Assembly: GCA_031769625.1 (NCBI GenBank)
Contig: JAUIMM010000200.1
Location: 55,884,001-55,948,000, forward strand
Reading direction: 5' to 3'
DNA length: 64,000 nt
Origin: Taudactylus pleione
Taxonomy: Eukaryota > Chordata > Amphibia > Anura > Myobatrachidae
The position numbers were made by a program, and so were the translations under genes. Below, piece by piece: positions 11,397-22,930 of the stretch (positions are counted from its first letter, which is position 1; each line of letters begins with the position of its first letter). The notes below the pieces were generated by a model. The model ran no database searches. It was not told the DNA's origin and was given only the letters and a program-made list of their open reading frames with translations.

Positions 11397-14037
11397 GATC
11401 CTGAAGTGAGTTTCACTTCCTTACAATTGCTTTTCAAAGGGATATTTATCTATATACACTGCAGTATATATTGTCACATGCAGTATATATTGTCACATGG
11501 GTATAATGGCAGAGACAGTATAATTTGAAATTTACCGAGTTGTACCCCAAAGAAGAAATGTTTTCCTGTTAAAAAAAAAGTATTTTGTATTTCAATTTAA
11601 ATCATATTGCAAGGGTATATTGTGTGTTTGTGAGAGGCAGCGTATATTACCTTCTGGGTGTGGTCGTGTCCCCAAAAAGGGGGGATTTTTATTGAATCCG
11701 CACAGGAATATAGAAAATAGTAAGTATATTATTTATTCCCAGACCATTATATATATATAATCGTTGTCTAATTGAAGACACACTAATTAATTTCCTTGTG
11801 GCTGGTGGTGCACCATGGGATAAAGTCAATATATATATAAATTGTGTGTAGAATCATACAAGAGTGATTCCAAAGCAAAGAATTTCCCGTAGAGGTGCAC
11901 TCATTTTTTGACAAAAAAATTGTCTAAAACATAACTTTTAATAAATACATAAGATAATACATTTTATGGATTCCAAAATACAAACAAAGAACATACATTA
12001 ATACAACACACAAATATGTACCCGCGGTCAGTTTAGAGACAATTATCCTGCTGCGGTATTTCTCAAAAAAGAGACAAACAAAGTTGTCTTCTACAATAAT
12101 AAAAAACCTCTGTTGCATGTATATACCTGTTGGTTTGGCAAAATGCCAGATTTATATATACATTTTCTTAATTATACAGGTATAATAAAATACAAAGTGA
12201 AATATTATATAACCAAAAACCCAACTGTTGGACTCATAATCCTCCTGTATTCAGAACAAGTATACAAAATGCATATTTTGTTTCAATATCATAAATTCAG
12301 TTTGGGATAGGTTACTTTGCTGCATAGTATCACATCTCCATTTATTACCCCATGCTGACTTTATCAAAATAATAAATAAATATTTTGATAATTTAACTCT
12401 CGGTATAGTCTCCACCAGTTCTTTTTAAGATTTCAGTATTACATACCAGTACACAAAAAGTCTGACAAATACAAAGTTGCCACTCATATATTGTTTAAAT
12501 AGTAAAACCCTCTTTTTTGGAGTGTCTCTATTACACGTTGTTATGTATTATTAATGGTGCATACAATTAGCACATGTGTAGTTATATAATTATAAAAAAG
12601 AGGTTTACTTGCTAAAGGTGCAATGGTTGTAGAACTTAAACCGATAAATAACCTCTGTTGTGCTATTCAATACTTAATTAAGCATAATTGGCTAACACAA
12701 TTTTTTAAATATTCTTTAGGGTATCAATATATAACAGATTTCTCTGCCCTATTGGAGGAAGACCTCTCACCCCTTAACCGTTTACCATAAGGTATTGAAT
12801 GGTAAAGAGGGAAAATGAGACCTCCTGGTGCAGATTAGAAATAAAGAGTAGAGAATAGAAAGCCGGTTTCTACTTTCCCTGCAGACTCCGGCAACCCCCT
12901 GATGTGAGAACACAGTGCAGGGCGGCTGTGCCGGTGAGAGCGGGATGAGAGCGCCAGCTGTTGTACCTGTCAGAGGAGTTACAGCATGGGGAAAGTGTGC
13001 GGGACCATGATCCCTTTTAGCAGCTCGCGAGCTGTCCGACTGCCGGTCACCTGTACACCATGCGAAGGTCCGGGGAAGCAGCTCCTACTGATGACGCGCG
13101 TTTCACTATAGAGCTTGTTCACATCAGAGCCTGCCTGCTCTCCGTGACAAGTTTGCTTCTTTAACAGAAATGTATACTTGTTCTGAATATAGGCGGATTA
13201 TGAGTCCAACAGTTGGGTTTTTGGTTATATAATATTTCACATTGTATTTTATTATACCTGTATAATTAAGAAAATGTATATATAAATCTGGCAATTTGCC
13301 AAACCAACAGGTATATACATGCAACAGAGTTTTTTTATTATTGTAGAAGACAACTTTGTTGGTCTCTTTTTTGAGAAATACCGCAGCAGGATTTTCTCTA
13401 AACTGACTGCGGGTACATATTTGTGTGTTGTATTAATGTATGTTCTTTGTTTGTATTATGGAATCCATAAAATGTATTATCTTATGTATTTATTAAAAGT
13501 TATGTTTTAGACAATTTTTTTGTCAAAAAATGAGTGCACCTCTAAGGGAAATTCTTTGCTTTGGAATCACTCTTGTATGATTCTACACACAATTTATATA
13601 TATATTGACTTTTTCCCATGGTGCACCACCAGCCACAAGGAAATTAATTAGTGTGTCTTCAATTAGACAACGATTATATATATATAATGGGCTGGGAATA
13701 AATAATATACTTACTATTTTCTATATTCCTGTGCGGATTCAATAAAAATCCCCCCTTTTTGGGGACACGACCAAACCCAGAAGGTAATATACGCTGCCTC
13801 TCACAAACACACAATATACCCTTGTAATATGATTTAAATTGAAATACAAAATACTTTTTTTTTAACAGGAAAACATTTCTTCTTTGGGGTACAACTCGGT
13901 AAATTTCAAATTATACTGTCTCTGCCATTATACCCATGTGACAATATATACTGCATGTGACAATATATACTGCAGTGTATATAGATAAATATCCCTTTGA
14001 AAAGCAATTGTAAGGAAGTGAAACTCACTTCAGGATC
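11397..14037. mobile_element. Foldback-like element with about 0.87-kb inverted arms
   Basis: Left arm 11397-12265 and right arm 13172-14037 are inverted near-identical copies starting GATCCTGAAGTGAGTTTC. The loop of about 0.9 kb (12266-13171) contains a GC-rich block with GACGCGCGTTTCAC. Matching small open frames in the two arms (11924-12118 minus, 13319-13510 plus) are mirror copies and not genes. I do not see a convincing TSD or known superfamily terminus. It could be a foldback transposon or an inverted duplication. Confidence 0.7.
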
Positions 14038-14109
14038 ACTTCTAACAAAAATACAGAAGAGCCTGTTTGCACTGGATTGTAGGTGCTGTCAGTGTCTGAC
14101 AAACACACA

Positions 14110-14721
14110 GGGCCAAATGTAATATGGTGAGAGTTTAGAATCTGTGGGGTCTATTCATTAACCGTAAAAATTCAATGGAGATAATTAGCTTTAGAACTCT
14201 CATGGAGTTCTAGCTAATTATAGGTGGAATTCATCATTCCACCTCTCCATAAGTATCTATTCCGAAAAGCTGTCATTTTTGCGATGACAGCTTTTCGGGA
14301 AATAGATACTTTTCCCTGCCTACACTACCGTATCGCGTCTGGAAACAGTGCTGCGCATGCGCTGTTACATCTGTAAAACCAGCGCATGCGCAGCACTGCC
14401 TACAGATGCGTTAAGTTTCGATATCTGTGATATCTCCTGTGCTAAGTGGCTACATGAATACCAAAATAACTTTATTTAAGGAAAATGTCCTTAAAAACGT
14501 TATTTTAGTGTTGATGAATAGGCCCGTGTGAAAGAAAACTCTCACACTTTTAAACTCAGCCAATGTAATTAAGTCACAGAACATGCATGTTTTTCAGACT
14601 CAAAAAACTCTCATCCAGGTGTTTCTTTTTTTGAAAATACAACTCAATCAATGTATTAGTTTGAGAGTTTTACTGCTAAACTCTCACATTTTCTAAACTC
14701 TCACCCTATTACATTTGGCCC
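14110..14721. mobile_element. Outer MITE of a nested pair, TSD ACA
   Basis: Termini GGGCCAAATGTAATATGGTG (left) and GGGCCAAATGTAATAGGGTG (right, inward), followed on both sides by GAGAGTTTAGAA, form a terminal repeat of about 30 bp with one or two mismatches. ACA flanks both ends (14107-14109, 14722-14724). The interior is rich in CTCTCAC words. The left part is interrupted by another MITE at 14147-14525. Confidence 0.75.
14147..14525. mobile_element. Inner MITE, serial hairpins, TSD GTG
   Basis: Termini GGGTCTATTCATTAAC and GGGCCTATTCATCAAC (inward), flanked by GTG at 14144-14146 and 14526-14528. The interior is a run of hairpins: 14183-14220, 14222-14244, 14252-14310, 14346-14398 and 14463-14505. 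A 3-bp TSD fits a PIF/Harbinger-mobilised MITE. Confidence 0.72.
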
Positions 14722-14724
14722 ACA

Positions 14725-16480
14725 GTGACTGTGACAGTAGCCTGTTTGCATACAGATTGCAATTGCTCAGTGACAAATTGGCATCCTAATGGTGTGTATT
14801 TGAAGTACAACCACAGCCCACACCCCAGAGAGAGAGGAGGGGACCCGTGTGCAGTCTCCATCACAGGCCCCTTCCTCTCAGTCCAGCGGCTGGCAGCGCA
14901 CTGATAGACTGTGAGTCTATAGCGCATGTGCAGGTCACCTGTACTGAATATGTGCAAAACGATGGGAAAATGCCCGCGACGGCCATTTCCAGGTGTTTTT
15001 ACAGTGCTGACACCAGCGCCGACGTGGAACTCCAGAGTGGTAAGTATATTATGGGTGCACGGTGGGCGGTGCGGGCCCCCCGTGTGCACCGCACAATCCT
15101 GCTCCCATTGTAAATATGCCCCTGCCACACCCTCTCCCCACTCTATTCTGTGTGAAATGGTGGCCAATCAGGAAAGAAGGGAAATTTAAATGCTATCCAA
15201 AACACGCAAGATCCGACATTTCCGTGAAAATTACGTTATGCCAAACTTGGCTGGAAGACCCGAGCCGGAATCCGGTTCCACCTGGAACCCCCAAGTTCGG
15301 GTGTGTTCAGTTTTCTGCAAAACTGAGCTGCTCCTCTGCACTTCTTACTGAAAGATTGTGTTAAATAAATAAAAATGGAATATATGGATAAAAAAAATTA
15401 TTATTTAGAAATTTCTGAAATTTTTTTTCCTGATTCAAAATATGTGTTGGTATCTGGCATATGGATGGAATTCATTTAAGTGATGTAAGAATTTTCCCCA
15501 TGATTAGCAATATTTAACAATTGTTTTTCTTAAAGATATTCAGAAATACATAACACTAGTTTTTAATAGTATGAACATCAGTTTTAAAAATGTCAATAAA
15601 AATGTATCAATTAAATAATAAATACAAAAATAAGTTTTCATGAGCTACACCAAAATTATAAAAGTTTGTAAAAGAAAATGTAAAGGTAAAAAAAAAATCC
15701 AACAGTATGGAGCCCTAAGCACGAAACGAAACCAAAGATCATCTATGTAAGTATGCTCCCCATGCCGTAGAGATCCGGCCAGGGTCTGAGGGAATGTAAA
15801 CGTGCCCTAATTGCGGGAGACGTGGACACACCCCATTAGAAAGAAAAGAAAAAATCTATTTGCAGCATCGCAAAGCAGCGCTGCACACTGGGGGGGGGGG
15901 GGGGACCACTTCCTGGTGCAAAACCAAATTAGTGTGCTCACAGGCAGAGGAGAGGAGACTGCTGCTTAGCTGCAGTGAGCAGTTTCCCACTGCAGCCCAG
16001 CACACAGCAGTGTGTGTTGGACTGCTGGCAGGTAAGAGAGAGGGGGAGCGCCATCTGACCCGGGCCCCTGCCAAATCCATCCAACAACTCCAGGTAATTA
16101 GTACCCACTAGCCCCCCTCTCTGAGCCCCTGAGTATGCTTTGGGCTTTGGTGGAAAGGGAGTCATTCTAAAGGGAACGCAGTGATGAGTTATTTAGGGGC
16201 CTATTTGTTAACCTGATTTCCCCAAAACATAATGTGCGAATGGCAGTTTCTGCAGCATTAATGTAACTATCCTATTTAATAAAGTTAAACACATGATATA
16301 TAAGAGATATCTTCTATGTTGGTCAAACTAATGCTGTAGACAATTATTTTTCTCAATGGGACCACTATCTGGCTCTATTTATCATGCTTGTCCCCAATAA
16401 TCTCCAGATCTTCTAATCACTTGTAGCTGTGAACATCTAGGCAGTGAAGAAATTCACTGAAAGACTTCACAATAGCGAAC
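14725..16480. other. No recognisable gene or element
   Basis: Contains a G14 run near 15891 and a GC-richer block at 15860-16170. Overlapping open frames on both strands lack domains. Nothing else supported. Confidence 0.35.
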
Positions 16481-16483
16481 TAT

Positions 16484-17102
16484 GGACCTCATTCAGAGTT
16501 GGTCGAAGCGGCCGCACGGTCGTACGGAAAAAGGGGCCGGATATTCAAATGATTCCCTCGCAAGTTGCGTCCCTAAGTTCGGATCAGTAGTTGGCCGACC
16601 AAGGGGAGGAAGCGGTCGGAAGACAAAAAAATACGCCCCCTTCTCGTACGCATTGCACGTCATCTCCGGGCATATAAGGATTAATCGAGACCATCGGGAA
16701 CCATCGGCACTGGTCGTAGAGCTTAAGGTTGACCATACCCTCTCTTAGGCTCTACGATCATGTCAATGTAAAAACCTCCCATGTCACATGTGTCATGATG
16801 GTACTTTGTTAATTATGCACTCCCTTAAACTGTATGCACTCCCATAAAACGCCGTTCGCATAATTAGGCACGCCTGCGTTCGGATTTCCACTCCCCCGTT
16901 TTCAAGCACCTTCCCCTGTTACCACCCACAAACGCCTCAATCTGTCACTCAAACTACCGACCTGGATGTTCAAGGAGAGATAAATTTCTGATCGTAGCGG
17001 CTAGTTTGCACACGCGCATTGCGAACTTTACGCATGCGTAGTATAGCGAACATCGGTGGCGTACGACCGTGCGGCCGATTCGACTGACTCTGAATGAGGT
17101 CC
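16484..17102. mobile_element. Harbinger-type MITE, 619 bp, TSD TAT
   Basis: Inverted termini of more than 40 bp begin GGACCTCATTCAGAGT on both sides and continue through GCGGCCGCACGG or CGGCCGCACGG into GTCGTACG. TAT flanks both ends (16481-16483, 17103-17105). The interior has the GCACGCCTGCGTT block shared with the MITEs at 344-858 and 43140-43688. No coding capacity. Confidence 0.85.
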
Positions 17103-17134
17103 TATTTGTGGTAACCTTGACTTTATATGGTAAG

Positions 17135-17271
17135 TAGGGGTGAGCGGGTTCGGTTTTACTCGGTTTTATTGGCTATCGCCGAACACGTGTTTTGGATAGC
17201 GAATGAAATCGAGCCGAAATTGCGGTAAAGTGGCGATAAGAACCGAGTAAAACCGAAACCACTCACCCCTA
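17135..17271. mobile_element. 137-bp hAT MITE with perfect 8-bp TSD
   Basis: ATGGTAAG flanks it at 17127-17134 and 17272-17279. The left end TAGGGGTGAGCGGGTTCGG equals the first 19 bases of the right end (read inward) of the full-length hAT at 31712-39531. The interior is a long imperfect palindrome. Confidence 0.92.
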
Positions 17272-17279
17272 ATGGTAAG

Positions 17280-19292
17280 TAAAAGAGTTTACCTTGTGTG
17301 TTGTGGTTCAATCTTCACTCGACTTACGGAGAGGTGAGAGTAATGGAAGCACATGAAGGGGTGACGAGGCAGCTTGTGGTTTTTATTATGTGAACACAGG
17401 TTTATTAGAGAGTCGGCAAGGCACTTGCATAAATAACACACTCAATGAGGCAGCCTTCGTATTGCATTATCAGTGGGAAAAACATCAATAATGAGATTAC
17501 ACATAAACAACAATGGCATTTGCACGGCACCATACGGATTGGTGTAATAATACTTCGGCAGTATGACCGTACAATGTAAGACAACTTTTACATTACTATT
17601 CACACTTAAATTCAGTTCTAAGCATACATTCTTATCTCAAACGGTTGCATACTACAAGAAAACAATTCAGCAATGATGACAGTACTAAACTAACTAACAA
17701 TTTCAATGTCCACATGACCTTAAACACAAAATACTTGCCACATAGAGAAAAGACATGCTGCACACGAGACCCCTCATGGTTCTGTCAAAGGATGAAATTA
17801 AACTGAGCAGGTACAAACCTCCTCATTGGGAGTCACCTAGTAAGACACATATGACTTTTCAGGAAAGTATAATAGAAAGAAAGGGTGATCAGGAAGATGT
17901 ACACTTGGGTGGCCTATAATTGGCGTACATTAAACTGTAATTTTCCAGGAGGAAGATTCCTCAATATCAAAGTGATATTGAGGCATGGGAGAAAACTGAG
18001 CAGCTTAGACTTTGAAGCAACTGAGGATAGAGAATGTGAGAGTTAAAAAGGTAAGCGGGCATTCCAAAGTGCAAGAGGAAAAAAGTAATGCAGAGGCCCA
18101 GAAGTGCAGAGTTATAAGCTGTCCAGATAACATGGAACTTAAGCGCAGACAAGAGAGAGGATAGTATGGGCTTTAATAATTGGACACATGCTCTATAGCT
18201 GCTATTAGTACAAGAGGTTAGATGAAAGAGCAGATGTTATTGGTGAGCAGCAATTTAACCTCTTGCCTGGCATGGTCTCATTGGCCGTGTGTTCCCTGAT
18301 ATGGTCGCAAACAATGTGACCAGTCAGAAATGCCCACTGGCGGCTGGCAGAAGAGAATCTTCCACAAGCCGCCCATCTCGGAGGGCCTTCCTGTCCACTC
18401 TGCATCCTTGTAGCTTCTCCCAGTGTCTGCTGTGTAGCCAATCTCTGCTGATCAGGCAGCCCGGTAGCCAGGGCTGTAGAGAGCCTGGTCAGGCCCGGGT
18501 AATTGTAAGGGGTGTGGCCTAATGTAAGGAGGCATGGCCACATCCCCTGCCAAAAAATATAAATGAATAAAAACAAAACTACACAGGTGGGCATCGTTTT
18601 TTAGATCCAAGGAGAGAAGGGCACGATCACAGTGATTGCTCTCCTCTCTCCTATCTGGTGCATTCAGCAGCAGTCTCCATGTACTCCATGTAGCCCAACA
18701 CACTGACAGGAGGGGGTAGCAGTGGATCTGGGCCTCTCCATTAAGCCCAGGCCTGTGTTATCAGTACCTGCTTCCCTCCCCCCCCCCCCCCCTCGGCGCC
18801 TCTGCCAGCAGTACCCCCCACTCGGCAGCTGCAGAGAGGAGCAGCCGCCCGGAAAATGCAGAGAGAAGCTGCTGGGGAAATGTAAAGTCGTTATGGTCTG
18901 ATTATCGATGGTCCGATATATCAACAGACAATATTTTAAAAATCAATATATTTGCTATGTGTTTCAAAAAATATATTTCTTTTTAATAAAATCGTGTTGG
19001 AGAAGTTATAAATGGATGTATTTGACCTAATTCAATCATAAGAAAGCCTAACAATTTAAGCGTTTTTGAAAAAATTATTAGCCATTTAAGTGGTTAAGCC
19101 AGCTGACAATCATGATAAGGAATTGATATGTTCGTTGGGAAGTTTGCATTTTATAAAGAACCAATTAAATTGCCTTTCCGGGTTTAAAAATGGAATTTGT
19201 ATCCTGTCACCTCATTTTATATTTCCTAGGAACTTAAAAATGTCCTTTAAAAATGTGCAAAAATCCCAAACACCCTGGCTCATAGCCTTCCC
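17280..19292. other. Unassigned sequence, no gene supported
   Basis: Includes a C15 run near 18778 and a GC-richer stretch at 18200-18900 with overlapping antisense open frames but no domain. Probably decayed repeat DNA. Confidence 0.35.
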
Positions 19293-19295
19293 TAA

Positions 19296-19621
19296 AGGGG
19301 CACATCCACTACGTGACCGAGGGAAGACAGTACGATTACGACATCGTAATCATACCATTGTTCCCCATCCCCTACAGTGCCTACACTGAATGATTAGTCG
19401 TTCAGTGTAGGCACCCTCCATCATCCCCGAACATGGTCAATCTGTTGTTATCGGCAGATTGACCGGCATGTTCGGGCGATGATTAATGTCGGAAACGACC
19501 AGAAGAAGCACGCATCGCTGGTTGTTTCCGACATTTTAGTGCCCGATTAATGGACGACTGAACAATAACGATGTCGTTATTGTTCAGTCGTCCATTAATA
19601 TCTGCTAGTGGATGTGCACCT
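19296..19621. mobile_element. 326-bp MITE made of five consecutive hairpins, TSD TAA
   Basis: Termini AGGGGCACATCCACTA (left) and AGGTGCACATCCACTA (right, inward), TAA at 19293-19295 and 19622-19624. Hairpins follow each other at 19334-19351, 19377-19414, 19426-19476, 19485-19535 and 19546-19599; the last has 26-bp perfect arms and a 2-nt spacer. Non-coding; size and TSD fit PIF/Harbinger. Confidence 0.85.
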
Positions 19622-19624
19622 TAA

Positions 19625-20960
19625 AGCTGGGTACACACTTGTCCCATTTTTCAGGAGATCCAACTCCCATCCGACAGGTCTGCCCGAAATTGAACAAGTG
19701 TGTATCCGCTGCCGGCGGGACACTGTGGGCATGTTGGTGGTGGTGTGGGAGGCAGCGGCGGGACAATGTGGGAGGTGGCTTACCTTGCAGAGTTTGGCAG
19801 CGGGCGACGGTGCGGCTTCCTACTTCAAAAATGGCACCATTTTTAAAATTTAAGATGGCCACGGTGAGCCAATCACGGTGAGCCACATCATCGCCCTGCC
19901 CCTTTATGGTGGCTTATATAATATAGCGCAAGGCAGTGGTTGTCAGTCCGACAGTAGAGGAAGAGCGAAGAAAAGCTCCTGAAGGTAGAGGACGCCGGGG
20001 AGGATGGCGTGGAAGTCCTGGGAGAGGAGGCGGCCATGAAAAAGAGCTTAAAGGACGCCGCCCCTCAGGTGAAGGTGCAGCAAAATAAATCATTAAAACA
20101 TTTGGTTATGTTTTTATTTTACTATTTCTTTTACAGGGGTACTATAGGTACCAGCGGGCCCTTAATGCCCTGCCTGCTGCTACTTGTGGTTCTCCAAGTA
20201 CCAGCATGCGAGGGACGCTTGCTGGAACCTGCAGTTCCACCTGTAAATTACAACACTTTCAATTCAGCACCCACAACCCAGGGGTGCGTGGGATAGCCCC
20301 GGGCTTCAGCCCTGGCCTTGGAGAGGGGGGATCTCTTTATTTGGGGGGTCCCCACTTTTCCAGGAATCCCCGGCCTGGGCTGACTAGTTAGGGGGGGTGA
20401 ATGCTTTGGCCAGTGGATCCCGCCAAGTGTGTCCCATGGTTATGGCATTACACCCCTGCTAGTGGAGCCCGGTGCTGGTTTTGAAAATACAGGGGACCTC
20501 TACTGGTTTTGTTTCTTTTAGTTTTAGAACCAGTGCTAGCTCCAAGAGCCTGGTGCTGGTTCATCAAATTTGGGGGACCTCTACATGTTTTGTTCCCTGT
20601 ATTTTTTGAACCAGAGTCAGCTCAAAGAGCCTGGGGCTGGTTATGCCTCTGTGGGGGGAAACCCACGCCATTGTATTTTGTTTTTTTTGGAAACCTGAAA
20701 TCCTTTCCCGTTCCAATTATCAGGTTATTAATTCTCACCCTCCCACTCTTCACCAATAGAATATATATTAAATTCCTCATTACTAAATCCACTTTCCTGC
20801 ACATGTGTTTTTTCAGCAGACTGTATCAGCAGACACAGTTTGGAGGTCTGCTGAAATTGGACAAGTGAGTAGCGAGGATTGAATGTAGAATCTGTGAGCA
20901 GGTCTGCAGTAGGATGGTATAAACAGTCTGATCTGCAGTGTGATCTGCCGTTGATTGGAT
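19625..20960. mobile_element. Probable partial Harbinger-type element
   Basis: It starts immediately after the TAA that ends the previous MITE, with AGCTGGGTACACACTTGTCCC. This is close to the right terminus of the MITE at 28938-29312 (inward TGCTGGGTACACACT). It contains the GTACCAGCATGC block typical of the subterminal region of the large Harbinger here. No matching right terminus is found before 20964, so it is probably truncated. No transposase. Confidence 0.4.
20460..20650. repeat. Three tandem copies of an approximately 80-90-bp unit
   Basis: Repeated words GGGGACCTCTAC, TGGTTTTG/TGTTTTGTTCCC, GAACCAG and AGCTCCAAGAGCCTGG recur in the same order at about 80-90-bp spacing. Confidence 0.6.
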
Positions 20961-21931
20961 TAAGGCCCTCATACACCTACACAATTTCGGCACGATTACA
21001 CGATTTTCGACTCACCATTCGATCGAACTTGTAAGAAACGTGTGTATTTTTACTATTAAATGATACGATGCGCGCTCCCGCTGTTCGTCTCTTCTGATCA
21101 TATGTGCAGCACATCATGCCCGTCGTATTCGTATGCAGATCGTGCCTTGTTTTACAGCATCCAACGAATCATGCGTTCTAACGTCCAAATTCCGGGACTT
21201 GACTGACAAGTTCCTGTGTACGCACACTGCAGACAGAGAGCCCGAACGGACAGGAGCAGCATTGAATCAGGAGAGAAGATTTTACAGGTATATATTTATA
21301 TATTAGGGGTGTGCACCGGCCACTTTTCGTGTTTTGGTTTTGGATCTGGATCTTTCTTCGTGTTTTGGATCTGGATTGGTTTTGCCAGAACCACCCTTCC
21401 GTGTTTTGGGTTCTGGGTTTTGTGTTTTGGATCTGTATTTTTTTTAAAAAGAGCATAAAAATAGCTAAAATCACAGAATTTGTGGGTTTTTCTGCTCCTA
21501 TGCTATTGTTAACCTCAATAACCTTAATTTCAACTCATTTCCAGTCTATTCTGAACACCTCACACCTCACAATATTGTTTTTATGTCCAAAAGGTTGCAC
21601 CGAGGTAGCTGGAAGACTATGCTAAGTGACACGAGTGGGCGGCACAAACACGTGGCCCATCTAGGAGTGACACTGCAGTGGCAGACAGGATGGCAGTTTG
21701 AAAAACTAGGCCCCAAACAGTACATAATGCAAAGAAAAAACAGAGGTGCAAGATGGAATTCTCCTTGGGCCCTCCCACCCACCCTTATGTTGTATAAACA
21801 GGACATGCACACTCTAACAAACCAATCATTTCAGCGCCAGGGTCTGCCACACGACTGTGGCTGAAATTATTGGTTCGTTTGGGCTCCCACAAAACAAGCT
21901 GGCAATTAATCTGTCCCTGCACAAACTGGCT

Positions 21932-22331
21932 CTACGGAGGCAAGATGTCGTCCTCATCCTCCTCATCCACCGATTCCTCACCCTTTTCAGTGTTGTGTAC
22001 ATCCTCATCCTCACAGAGTATTAATTCGTCCCCGCTGGAATCCACAACCACAGGTCCCTCTGTATGTTCTGGAGGCTGGTCTCCCTGGAAGAGTTGATAA
22101 TTCATTTTTATGAACATCATCTTCTCCACATTTTGTGGAAGCAACCTCCTACGCCTTTCGCTGACAAGGTTCCCGGCTGCACTAAACACTCTTTCAGAGT
22201 ACACACTGGAGGGGGGGCAACTCAGGTAAAATAGAGCCAGTTTGTACAGGGGCCTCCAAATTGCCTCTTTTTCCTGCCAGTACAGGTACGGACTGTCTGA
22301 CATGCCTACTTGGATGCTGTCACCGATGTAA
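21932..22331 (-). pseudogene. hAT transposase C-terminal fragment (hATC dimerisation domain), copy 1
   Basis: The minus-strand frame encodes the hAT family dimerisation region. It includes a WRPLYKLALFYLSCPPSS segment, SERVFSAAG and the NVEKMMF motif, followed by a short acidic tail ending ILPP. It closely matches the same region of the 31712 copy. Upstream (right) the frame runs into repeat sequence at about 22331, where the coding match stops after the GATGTAATCC word. This is a decayed fragment and cannot make a transposase on its own. Confidence 0.85.
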
Positions 22332-22930
22332 TCCTTTAACAGACAGATGTATGCTTGTCGCTGCTGCTTTGAGGATGCAGGTGCGGCTGCAGCCCACACA
22401 ATTCACAAAGACAGAAAAAAACGAAGAATTTTTTATTTTTTGAAGAGTGCACTTTGAGGGTTACACCACCCTTTAACAGACAGACGCACACTTGTCGCTG
22501 CTGCTTTGAGGATGCAGGTGCGGCTACTGCGAATACATTTCACACACAAACACAGAAAAAAAGAAGATTATTTTATTTTGTTGGAGCGCACTTTGGGGGT
22601 AACACCACCCTTTAACAGACAGACGCACGCTTGTCGCTGCTGCTTTGAGGATGCAGGTGCGGCTACAGCCCACACAATTCACAAAGACAGAAAAAAAAAG
22701 AAGAATTTTTTTATTGTTTGTGGAGCGCACTTTGAGGGTTACACCACCCTTTAACAGACAGACGCACGCTTGGCGCTGCTGCTTTGAGGATGCAGGTGCG
22801 GCTACAGCCCACACAATTCACAAAGACAGAAAAAAAAAGAAGAATTTTTTTATTGTTTGTGGAGCGCACTTTGAGGGTTACTCCACCCTTTAACAGACAG
22901 ACGCACGCTTGTCGCTGCTGCTTTGAGGAC
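22331..22930. repeat. 139-bp tandem repeat replacing transposase sequence
   Basis: The word CTTTGAGGATGCAGGTGCGG recurs at 22368, 22507, 22646 and 22785, an exact 139-bp period. The unit is a shortened relative of the 160-bp unit upstream of the gene in the 31712 copy (shared CACACAATTCACAAA, CCACCCTTTAAC, GGCGCACGCTTG-type words). Confidence 0.85.

Noticed and set aside
11924..13510. Matching small proteins on opposite strands
   Set aside because: Mirror images of the two arms of the inverted repeat, AT-rich, no domain.
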